Source of the DNA: Bog-473 sp963755495
Lineage (GTDB): Bacteria; Actinomycetota; Acidimicrobiia; Acidimicrobiales; RAAP-2
NCBI GenBank assembly: GCA_963755495.1
Contig: CAVWJS010000002.1
Coordinates: 442,364-506,363, forward strand
Direction of reading: 5' to 3'
Length of the DNA stretch: 64,000 bases
Shown: piece by piece, positions 1 through 8,078 of the stretch
Layout: each line of letters begins with the position of its first letter
Position numbering within the stretch: the first letter of the stretch is position 1
Translations under genes and position numbers: made by a program
Notes under the pieces: generated by a model
Database searches by the model: none
The model's input: the letters and a program-made list of their open reading frames with translations, nothing else
Told to the model about the DNA's origin: nothing

Positions 1-98
1 GAGTCGACGGCTTTACCGTGAATGCGCCGGCCAACGGCCACATCGAGGGTCGAGTGGCCCTGCTCGGGGAGGTGCTCTCCAAGGTGGTGGGACTCTGA
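1..98 (+). CDS. C-terminal end of an unidentified gene (cut by window edge)
   Basis: An open frame enters from the left edge (codons from base 3) and stops at TGA 96-98, giving about 31 residues that include APANGHIEGRVALLGEVL. It is too short to assign a family. It is on the same strand as the EthD-like gene 65 bases downstream and could share its transcript. Only the upstream sequence would identify it. Confidence 0.4.
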   Translation, partial: VDGFTVNAPANGHIEGRVALLGEVLSKVVGL

Positions 99-163
99 AC
101 CTGCACACCAACGTTGAGTAGGCTCGCCATGCTCTGAACCACAGATCAGGAAGGTAACGAACA

Positions 164-499
164 ATGGTGGAAGTGCCCGGTAGTGGAATCATCCTTGCGC
201 TCACTAACGCGGTAGCCGGCCGAGATTCCGAATTCAATAAGTGGTATGACGAAGTCCACGTCAAGGATCTCGTCGCTGTCTCCGGAATTGGCGCGGCGCA
301 GAGGTACAGAGTCGCTCCGACCGACAATATGCCAGCACCACCGTATGAGTATCTGACGATTTACCGGACCGACGTGTCGCCCGACTCCGTGTTCGCCACC
401 CTGGCCGCCACCCGGGACACCCGAGTAATCAGCGATTCCCTGGCTCCCGGGGGAGGTCTGTGGGGATTCGAACCGATCGGTCCGCGTGTGACGAGATAG
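164..499 (+). CDS. EthD-like / dimeric alpha-beta barrel protein
   Basis: A 111-residue protein with a purine-rich ribosome site (AGGAAGG) about 10 bases before ATG 164. The N-terminal part contains FNKWYDEVHVKDL, the W-Y-x-x-x-H pattern typical of EthD and related ferredoxin-like dimeric barrels, followed by a YEYLTIYRTD strand and a GLWGFEPIG tail. Such small proteins often accompany oxidative or aromatic/steroid degradation genes, and a PhyH-type dioxygenase lies next door on the opposite strand. The fold call is fairly safe. The substrate or exact role cannot be read from the sequence. Confidence 0.65.
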   Translation: MVEVPGSGIILALTNAVAGRDSEFNKWYDEVHVKDLVAVSGIGAAQRYRVAPTDNMPAPPYEYLTIYRTDVSPDSVFATLAATRDTRVISDSLAPGGGLWGFEPIGPRVTR

Positions 500-611
500 C
501 GCACAATGCCGCACGCTGGCGTCGCGGAGTTGCGCGATGGACGCTCGTGACGCGATGGCCGAGTGTGCGGACCGGGCTAGAGGGCTTCGGGGTACGTACC
601 TGCGCGATCGG

Positions 612-1409
612 TTACGACTGACGAGCGAGATGTGGCGTCGAGCCTGGTGGGTCGTTTACGTCCACAGGCGACATCACCGGAAAGCGGGGATGATCTAGGG
701 GATCGCCCTCGACCGGCCCCGTCTCGTACATCCAGTCGTGGTAGTACTCGCGTGTCGGCCGCCACCTGATGTCGTCGCCCAGGAATCGAATGGTGAACGT
801 CCGCCGAGGTTGCTCGGGCCAGGACCCGTACCCGGTATGGAGGGCCCAGGGGTGGAAGATGATGACGTCACCCGGCTCGCAGCCGAAAGCGAGCACCTGA
901 TGGGACGCATTGGCCTCGGTGATCGAACGGAGGCTCTCGCGGGGGTCAAGGTGCGACCCGGCGACCACGTGGATGGAGCCCTTGTAGGGCGTCACCGGCT
1001 CCAGGGTGAACCAGACATTGGTGGCCTGTCGTCCCGATACCGGCCAGTAGGGCATGTCGCGGTGCCAGCTCGGGTCACCGAGGCCCGGCGGGCGTAGCTG
1101 GAAGAGATCTTCGTAGAGCCGGGCTGTCCGCGATTGCATCAGGGCGGCCGAGGTGGCGGCGATCGGGGAGTCGAGGAGGAAACGCCGGAAGGTCTCGGAC
1201 TCCTGCCACTTCCCGCTCGACTGCAGGATCGGGCTCGCCCCGCTCCCCATACGGAGTGCGGGGTCGTAGCTGCCGTCCAGCAATTCCTCCGCAGCGTTCC
1301 GCAGGGTCTCGATCCAGGTGGGATCGAGCAGGCCTCGAAGGGCGACTGCCCCGTCGATCTGGAACCGCTCGATGGCTTGCTCGTCGACGACGGGCTGCTG
1401 CACGCTCAT
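612..1409 (-). CDS. Phytanoyl-CoA dioxygenase (PhyH) family protein
   Basis: A 265-residue non-haem Fe(II)/2-oxoglutarate oxygenase of the PhyH family. The iron facial triad is visible: H-x-D in SWHRDMPYW and the distal His in FHPWALHTGYG, with a TRRTFTIRF-like Arg segment after it for 2-oxoglutarate. The double-stranded beta-helix core lies between, with NVWFTLEPVTPYKGSIHVVAGSH. A GTG three codons upstream (1418) is possible, but the GGGAGAG ribosome site is correctly spaced only for ATG 1409. The gene converges with the EthD-like gene. The substrate is unknown; PhyH proteins act on acyl-CoAs and many small hydrophobic compounds. Confidence 0.8.
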   Translation of the reverse strand: MSVQQPVVDEQAIERFQIDGAVALRGLLDPTWIETLRNAAEELLDGSYDPALRMGSGASPILQSSGKWQESETFRRFLLDSPIAATSAALMQSRTARLYEDLFQLRPPGLGDPSWHRDMPYWPVSGRQATNVWFTLEPVTPYKGSIHVVAGSHLDPRESLRSITEANASHQVLAFGCEPGDVIIFHPWALHTGYGSWPEQPRRTFTIRFLGDDIRWRPTREYYHDWMYETGPVEGDPLDHPRFPVMSPVDVNDPPGSTPHLARQS

Positions 1410-1615
1410 AGGATCCACTCTCCCTCAGTTCGGGCGACGGAGCGACTCGGCCGACGACCGATGCTCGGAAGAGTAGCACCACCGACCAGCGTCTTTGCTG
1501 AAGCGAGCTTGTTTTCGTTCGTCACATTCTGCCCTTGATCTGGCGTTTCTCAATGGAAGTGGAGCGAGCGACTCGGCTCATGCGACGAGGTACTCAGCTC
1601 GTCAGATTCTTGAGT

Positions 1616-2932
1616 TCAGCTCTGATCGCGCTGGCCTTGATGCCGACTGCCTCCATGCTGCGTGCCGACTACATCTTTTCGCTCGGCCAATTCACGAAAC
1701 TCTTCGGGAACCCGGTCCGCTTCGGAAAAAGCGACTGCGGCATAGCCGACAGCCGTCCGACCGTACTTCTCTCTGATTGCGTCAATCGATCGGTCTACTC
1801 CCCACCTGCCAGCTTCGATCACGGACTCGGGTCGGCCCCCCGTGCCCCGCTGATCGAGAGGTAGCTCGAGCTGCAATGAATGCTCCGGGCGCAGGTGAGA
1901 GACAGTCACCGCGAGAAGGGTGATTTCCCGTTCCTCCTGGTTGTCGGCCAAAGCGGAATGGGCGAGTTGATCCGCCACTTCGGTGAGCGTCAGGGTGGTC
2001 GAAGTGGCAACGGGCAGCGTGGCCGACCGTGTCACTGAGCGAAGTTGGGTGAAACGGACCCGCACCGTTACTGTCCGACCCGCTACGTTCGCCTTTCGGA
2101 GGCGGCCCGCTACTCGATCAACCAGATAGCCGAGTGTCTCGCGAATGAGATCCGGCGTGGCCTGCCGCCGCCCGAGGGCCGCTTGGGCCCCCATGGATTT
2201 GGACCGGGCCGACGTCGCAACGGGGCGGGGATCGCTGTTGACGGAGAGGGCCGCCAGCTTGGCACCAGCCTTGTCACCTAGCAGTCTGCTCAGGATCGGA
2301 CTACCAGTTTCGGCCAACTGGCCAATGGTATGAATCCCGGCCTCATGGAGACGCCGTTCGGTCGTCGGTCCGACACCCCATATCAATCCAATGGGAAGTG
2401 GATCGAGAAAGTCACGCTCATTGGCTGGGTTGACGATCACCATGCCGTCCGGCTTGGCGACTTGTGACGCGACCTTGGCGAGGTGTTTGGTACGGGCCAC
2501 GCCAACCGACAAGGGCAGCCCGATCTCATCGCGAACTCTTTGGCGCAGAGAGGCCGCGATCTGTTCCGGCGGTCCGAATACGTGGATAGCGCCGGCGACG
2601 TCGAGGAAGGCTTCATCTATTGAGACCCGCTCAACCAGAGGCGTGAAGTCATGAAACACCGACACGACCTCATCGCCAAGTTCCTGGTATCGGCGAAAGT
2701 GACCGCCAACGAAGAGGAGATCGCCGCAGAGCTGACGAGCCCGCCAACCCGACATGCCCGCCCGGACTCCGAAGCTCCTGGCCTCATAGGACGCCGCCAG
2801 TACGACCCCACCGCCCACAGCGATGGGACGGTTTCGCAGCGACGGATTCAATAGCTGCTCGACAGACGCGTAAAAGGCGTCCAGGTCCGCATGAAGGATC
2901 GTCGCCCCACTCCCTGGCGGTATCACCTGCAC
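1616..2932 (-). CDS. dinB: DNA polymerase IV (Y-family translesion polymerase)
   Basis: A Y-family polymerase of about 438 residues. The first metal-binding Asp and steric-gate region read ILHADLDAFYASVEQ, and the catalytic acidic pair is in VSIDEAFLD. The thumb/HhH segment (GLIWGVGPTTERRLHEAGI) and a little-finger domain follow. The open frame runs upstream to 3133, but homology starts just after GTG 2932 (alternative GTG 2926). Either start sits 10-16 bases after an SOS box, so translation may be leaderless or nearly so. Expression is probably LexA-controlled. The C-terminal 60 residues are low-homology tail. No frameshift is seen. Confidence 0.9.
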   Translation of the reverse strand: MQVIPPGSGATILHADLDAFYASVEQLLNPSLRNRPIAVGGGVVLAASYEARSFGVRAGMSGWRARQLCGDLLFVGGHFRRYQELGDEVVSVFHDFTPLVERVSIDEAFLDVAGAIHVFGPPEQIAASLRQRVRDEIGLPLSVGVARTKHLAKVASQVAKPDGMVIVNPANERDFLDPLPIGLIWGVGPTTERRLHEAGIHTIGQLAETGSPILSRLLGDKAGAKLAALSVNSDPRPVATSARSKSMGAQAALGRRQATPDLIRETLGYLVDRVAGRLRKANVAGRTVTVRVRFTQLRSVTRSATLPVATSTTLTLTEVADQLAHSALADNQEEREITLLAVTVSHLRPEHSLQLELPLDQRGTGGRPESVIEAGRWGVDRSIDAIREKYGRTAVGYAAVAFSEADRVPEEFRELAERKDVVGTQHGGSRHQGQRDQS

Positions 2933-2940
2933 CAGCGTAA

Positions 2941-2956
2941 TCGAACATATGTTCGC
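2941..2956 (-). promoter_or_regulatory. LexA / SOS box in front of dinB
   Basis: The sequence TCGAACATATGTTCGC contains the dyad CGAAC-N4-GTTCG, an almost perfect match to the actinobacterial/Bacillus LexA operator (TCGAAC-N4-GTTCGA). On the minus strand it overlaps a TATGTT hexamer (2949-2944) that could be the -10 element, with the predicted dinB GTG only about 10 bases beyond the dyad. LexA bound here would block transcription directly. No lexA gene lies in the window. Confidence 0.8.
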
Positions 2957-3283
2957 TCGCCTTCGTGGCGAGGGCAATGGTCCGGAGGCAACGCCGATGC
3001 CAGGCGACTTGGGTGAAAGTCCAGGTCCATGCCCATTTTGACTATCCGCCGCTACGCCTAGATATGTCCTATTGTCCGCTATTGATGCGCACTTGTGCGG
3101 AAAACTGGGCATGGCCCGCTGTTGCACGACCACAGCACACGCTCACCGCTACCAGCGGTGGAACCAAGCCAGGGGTTTGCCCGACCCGGAGTTTTCCTCC
3201 AGATCTGCCCCAGTGTGAGAGGGACTCTCAACCAGACGACCTCGCTGTTGCCAGACGAATCGACTGGATCACTGGGTGATGCG
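2957..3283. other. Intergenic region between divergent dinB and PRISE genes
   Basis: A 327-base stretch without a convincing gene. Frames through it on both strands are extensions of the flanking genes and lack family similarity. Apart from the SOS box at its left edge I see no tRNA, repeat or strong hairpin. It must contain the promoter of the rightward reductase gene, but no clear -35/-10 pair stands out. Confidence 0.5.
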
Positions 3284-4378
3284 GTGAAGAAGGTCGTTGT
3301 CTTCGGGGCGACCGGTGTGGTCGGACTATCTGCCTCGAGGAATTTCCACGATATTGAGGGTGTCCCGGTTGTCGGCGTGTCACGCCGGGACCCGGGGATC
3401 GCCGGGATACGCCACGTGAAGCTGGACCTTTCTGATCGGGCGCAATGCGATGCCGTCTTGGCGGGCGCGACGTTTCGAGATACCACGCACGTTGTGTACG
3501 CCGCCTTGCAGGAGTCGAGCGACCTGGTAGGTGGATGGCGGGATCCCGAATTGATGAGGTACAACCTGCGCCTTTTCGAGAACGCGATCGAGCCTCTGCT
3601 CGGAGCGCACGGTTCCAGCCTGGTCCATGTGAGCCTCCTGCAGGGAGCTAAGGCTTATGGGCTGCACGTGGGCAAGTCACCGTTGCCGGCCAAGGAGAGT
3701 GGTCCACGAGACGAGCACGAGAACTTCTACTTCTTACAAGAGGATGCACTCAGGAATCTGTCCGAGGGAGCACGTTGGTCATGGACGATCTTGCGCCCAC
3801 AGGTTGTGTACGGAGACTCAATTGGAAGCCCGATGAATCTCCTGCCGGCTCTCGGGGTGTATGCATCGCTGGAGAAGGCTCGGGGCCGTCCGCTCTGTTT
3901 CCCAGGGGGTCCGCCAGCCGTACAGGAGGCGGTGGACGCTCGCTTGTTGGCTCGGACGATCGGGTGGGCCGGCGAAAACCGTGAGGCACGCAACGAGATC
4001 TTCAACGTCACCAATGGCGATGTCTTCACTTGGTCCGGAGTGTGGCCGCAAATCGCTGCCGCCTTTGGGATGGAAGTCGGCGAGCCGCACTCGATGCGAC
4101 TTGCAGAGGCGATGCCGCCTAGGGCAGCGGAGTGGGCCGAAATCGTCGATGGCAACGCGCTCAATGCTCCGCGGGACATGGCCACGTTCGTTGGCAATTC
4201 GTGGAGCTACGCCGACATTCTCTTCGGCACTTTGGGAGCTCGCCCTTTGCCAGCCCTCCTCAGCACGATCAAAATACGACAGGCCGGATTCCACGATTGC
4301 ATCGACACTACGGATATGTTCCGGTACTGGTTTGCCGAACTGCAGGAGCAGGGGATGTTGCCACCTGGAACTCCGTGA
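3284..4378 (+). CDS. NAD(P)-dependent SDR, PRISE-type (progesterone 5-beta-reductase/iridoid-synthase-like)
   Basis: A 364-residue extended SDR. The nucleotide-binding motif KKVVVFGATGVVGLSASR starts directly at GTG 3284; longer upstream extensions lack homology. Features of the plant/bacterial PRISE enone reductases are present: HVVYAAL after strand 4, a STLLHVSL-like SLVHVSLLQGAKAYG segment, NFYFLQEDAL supplying the PRISE Tyr region, and WTILRPQVVYG. These enzymes reduce the C=C bond of enones such as 3-oxo-4-ene steroids. With EthD-like and PhyH genes nearby, a role in steroid or terpenoid conversion is possible but is only inference. Confidence 0.75.
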   Translation: MKKVVVFGATGVVGLSASRNFHDIEGVPVVGVSRRDPGIAGIRHVKLDLSDRAQCDAVLAGATFRDTTHVVYAALQESSDLVGGWRDPELMRYNLRLFENAIEPLLGAHGSSLVHVSLLQGAKAYGLHVGKSPLPAKESGPRDEHENFYFLQEDALRNLSEGARWSWTILRPQVVYGDSIGSPMNLLPALGVYASLEKARGRPLCFPGGPPAVQEAVDARLLARTIGWAGENREARNEIFNVTNGDVFTWSGVWPQIAAAFGMEVGEPHSMRLAEAMPPRAAEWAEIVDGNALNAPRDMATFVGNSWSYADILFGTLGARPLPALLSTIKIRQAGFHDCIDTTDMFRYWFAELQEQGMLPPGTP

Positions 4379-4412
4379 GGGAGCGGGTGCCGAGGTCCGA
4401 GTCGTCTCGGAC

Positions 4413-6815
4413 TCAGCAGTACTCGATGAACGAGCACAGCGTGGAGATCAGTCGCATTTCCTCGACCGACCGTGCCCTGCTGTTCAACAGGTCCTCTGTA
4501 CAGACCAGATAGGCGAGACAACGGGCACGGCTGATGGCCACGTTCAAGCGGTTCCGTGAGAAGAGGAATTCTGCGCCCCGAGGCATGTCGTCGGGCGACG
4601 AGGTCGTCATCGTGAAGAACACGACTGCTGCCTCGCGGCCTTGGAACTTGTCGACGGTCCCCACGGCGGTCCCTCGGGTCCGGACATCTGCATCGAGTGT
4701 CTCGCGTAGGAGCGCTACCTGGTCGTTGTAGGGCGCCACGACCATGAAATCCGCTGCTGCCAGCGGGCTCGTATTCCCGTGCTGGTCGACCCACGGCGTG
4801 CCGAGGAGACGCCCGATCTCGGTCGCCACGAGTTGCGCCTCCTCGATCGACTCGGTGGACCTGCCGGCGTGCTGGGCCTCGAGCCACCGAAGCCCCGTTC
4901 CGAACTGGGTGTCCTGTCGGGCACAGTCCGGGTGGCTCTTGAGGCGTCCCTCGTAGATCTCCTCCGAAATGAACGTGCACACGTCGGGATGCATGCGTCT
5001 GGTCTGCGTGAGGAACACTCCTCTGTCCGGGGCAAGCGTCACGTCGTCCCCGAGCACGTGCTCCAGCACACTGGACCCACCAGACCCGGGGTGGACGGCC
5101 AGCGCGACCTGCGGGAGTTGGAGTGGATCGCCGAGGAGGACGATGTTCTTCGCCGATGTGGAAGCGGCGAGCGCATCAGCGAGGGCTAGCTGTCCCGCCT
5201 CGTCGACGATCAGCACATCGACTGGGGTTCCACGCATGTCACCACCGGCGAACAACCATGTGGTGCCGGCGACGAGGTTGTATGCACCCTTGGCACAAGG
5301 GGGGTTGGTGGTTGCATAGTCGACACCCGCAAGCTGCACGCGCGGTGGGCCGGGTACCCGGCGAACCGTCGCGAGATTGGAGAGGTCACCCTTCTTTTCG
5401 AACACCCGAAGGATCTCCTCGAGCAGGTTGTCGATGGCGTGGTGGCTCATCGCCGTGATGCCCACCCGCCGACCGGCGCAGATGAGGCTGTGGACGATGT
5501 GCGCCCCCCAATATGTCTTGCCTGTGCCCGGGGGACCCTGGATCGAGACGAAGCTCCCGTCAAGTTGCTTTGCCCATTCGCACATCGCGTCCAGGTCGTC
5601 GGAGAACGTTCCTCCGGGCGGACCGCCGCCCGGAATGAATGTTGGGCTTTCCCGGCGGAGAAGGCTCATCGACGCCGGGTTGGGCGTGCTCGAGTCCGAC
5701 TCGTCGAGCACACACGTTGCGATATCGTCCAGGGCGGCGGGCTTCGGCTTCGGCGAGAACCAGTCGTGATAGGCGACGGCCCCCGGGTACACGCCTAACT
5801 CCACCGCCCGTTCATTCCAGATGAGCAGCACCTCGCCGTTTGCTTCGTCGATCTCGGCAACGGTGGCGTAGCCAGTCGGCCCGTCGGGAGTCCCGTACAG
5901 AACCGACGCGCCCTCCTGCCCGAAGTCCTCGGAGACCGTCTGCGTGGGCCACCTGAACCGTGCGCCATGAGACTTGAGCTCCTGACCCTTCTTGCCATAC
6001 CTCGGTTCGATGCCGCGGAACTCGAGTCCTGCGATCACGTCCGGGTCGTCGAGCAGTTCCTCGGTCTCGAGGCTGACTCTCGCCAGTCTTCGGCGCCTTG
6101 TAGGCGCGGAATTCGCGCACCCAGTAACCCAGCAGATCCCCCAAAAGGTGTTCAGGGGTGTCGGGTCCGAAGGAATGGAGCGCGGCGACGCGCGCGTCGA
6201 GATCGGGATGTTCCTCCTCGGGGTCCAGCCGCGACGCCCGCCACGGCAGACCTCGTGGCCGATGAGCGACCAGCCAGTCCCGCAAAGCGCGCGTCGCCCG
6301 GACGTCATCTTCGTTGTACGCGGCGATGCGGTCGAGAGCAGAGCCATCAAGGGTGCAGCCATGTACTGCTCGTACTCGACGACGGCCCCTGAACCCTGGT
6401 CAATCTCGTGGCTGCGCTCGTAGCCTGTCAGGCGCTCAATGTCCTTGAGTCCATAGGACTCGGTCCCGACCTGGACTGCGTTGCGGGTCACCGTATAGAG
6501 GTCGATGAACATCCCGGTATCAACCATCTCGGTCAATGGCTGCTCTCCCACGCCGTGTTCCGTGGCGAGACGTTGGAGGGCCGAACGTTCAGTGTGGTTG
6601 TAGTGGTAGACGTGCATGTCCGGGTGGGAGTTCCGGCGAGTGGCCAGAAGCTTGATGAGCTGGCCCGTCGCTTGCTCTTCTCCGGCCCGGTCATGCGCCC
6701 AGCGGGCCTCGTAGATCCACCCGGCATCTGGATCGCGGAGGATGAACCCGAACAGAAAGAACAGTCCGCTATCCGTCTGTCCAGAACGGATCACCCTCGA
6801 AATCCAAGAAGACAT
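4413..6815 (-). pseudogene. TM0106-family RecB-like nuclease/helicase, C-terminal part (frameshifted)
   Basis: The downstream part of a protein of about 1,120 residues split by frameshifts. It has the RNase H-like/RecB segment (SGLFFLFGFILRD, then AAYNEDDVRATRALRDWL in another frame) followed by a superfamily 1 helicase: Walker A GPPGTGKTYWGAHIV, Walker B VLIVDEAGQLAL, GDPLQLPQ, and the C-terminal TVDKFQGREAAVVFFT and NVAISRARCLAYLVC motifs. Within it one base is missing at the CCC complementary to 6351-6353, and an extra base is needed near 6085. Between these points the true coding frame is the one read at 6090-6350. It joins the upstream piece through an extra base near 6775. Predicted role: DNA repair or nucleic-acid processing. 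Confidence 0.75.
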
Positions 6816-7779
6816 CCCCGTCGTCCGGTTCGGGAAGCAGTTCTAGCCCGCGTCCCCAGGTCGGATCTTCGCCGAATGGGATCACCTGAAAGGGCGGAGT
6901 AGGGCCTGGTTCGTCTCTCGCCTCGATCTGCAGCGCCGCTTGGCTGACGAGCCGTTCGAGCCGCTCAGGTCGGATGAAGTCCACCGGACCGGAGTGAGTG
7001 GCCAGATTGGCGAGTGTTGCAACCCCCGATTCCTCCAGCTGGAGGCGCTCGGTGGCCCGGACGCCGGCCACGAAGACGAGCGAGTCCTCGTCGAGCCACT
7101 GGCTGTGGCATACGACTGCGAACTCGCAGAAATCGCAGTGGGCACACGGTTCTGGCCGGGTCGCTTGCGGGGGAGCGCCATCTTGGAGCAGGACTCGCAG
7201 CTGGGTGTGGAGTCGCCTCCAATAGGGATGGAAGCTTCTGGTTGCCAGCGACTCCATGTGCCCCGAACCCAGCCAGAGGTGAAGGTGCTTCGGCGATGCC
7301 CCAGTGGCGGCCGCGAGGGCGTCGGCGTAGAAACAGAGCTGGAGGATGTGTCCAGGTTTCGCCTCGACACGGGCGAGTTTGGCGTCGACTGGCTCATATG
7401 TACAGACACCCGGCTCGGGGTCATCGACCTTGATGAGGAAGTCGGCGACCCCCCGCATGCCGTCATGGACGAAGGGCATCTGGTAAATCACATCGAATCC
7501 GTCATCCCACGGGGTTCCCACCCGCTCTACCCAGTCGGCGAACAGTTCGCCAGGTTGGCGCGTCGGGACTTCGTAAATGGTGCGCCCTTCGCTCCGGTAT
7601 TTCTCGAGGCATTCGAGTTCGTGCTGTGCTCCCTTTTCGACGAGGAGTTGCGCGAAGTCGCCGAAGTGCGAGCTCTCCACCTCGAGGAGACCGGCGTCTA
7701 CACGCCCGCGTAGCGTCAGATAGTGAGCGCAGTCGAGCCATGCAGTGATCTTCGATGGCGTCAGTAGCTGCTCGGTCAT
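6769..7779 (-). pseudogene. TM0106-family RecB-like nuclease/helicase, N-terminal part (frameshifted)
   Basis: The first ~336 residues of the same gene. It starts at ATG 7779 with LLTPSKITAWLDCAHYLTLR, the usual N-terminus of this family; ATG 7821 adds 14 residues without homology. A PD-(D/E)XK RecB-like core follows: ADFLIKVDDPE, YEPVDAKLAR with the catalytic D-x-K, and a Cys-rich patch CAHCDFCEFAVVC that probably holds an Fe-S cluster with the early Cys. It ends VFLDFEGDPFWTDG and then a premature stop. Removing one G near 6775 restores DFEGDPFW-x-x-SGLFFLFGF and the rest of the protein. Confidence 0.75.
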
Positions 7780-7900
7780 TGCGTCGCTCTCCGCCAGCGT
7801 GGCTTCCACTGATGCGCCCACGGCGAACCACGCTACTAATTTCTGCCCGGTGTGATCTGCGTCCGAATAGGCCCACCGCGGACGAAACTGGCGATTCGAG

Positions 7901-7974
7901 TGGAGCGGGCGACGAGAATCGAACTCGCGTTCTCAGCTTGGGAAGCTGATGTTCTGCCTCTGAACTACGCCCGC
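7901..7974 (-). tRNA. tRNA-Gly (anticodon CCC)
   Basis: Reading the minus strand from 7974, a full cloverleaf forms: acceptor stem GCGGGCG/CGCCCGC, D arm with AGTTCAGAGGCAGAAC, anticodon stem TCAGC/GCTGA enclosing loop TTCCCAA (anticodon CCC), and a T arm with GTTCGATTC. The 3' CCA is encoded (TGGA on the plus strand at 7901-7904 reads T-CCA). It decodes GGG. Confidence 0.93.
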
Positions 7975-8078
7975 GTAAGCCACGCACACTATCCTCTCCC
8001 AGGCGTGTGAATCCCAGGCGGCGCTCGCAGCTTCCGTCGCTGGGCTTGTTCGACAACTGAAGTATGCGAGGAGCATCC

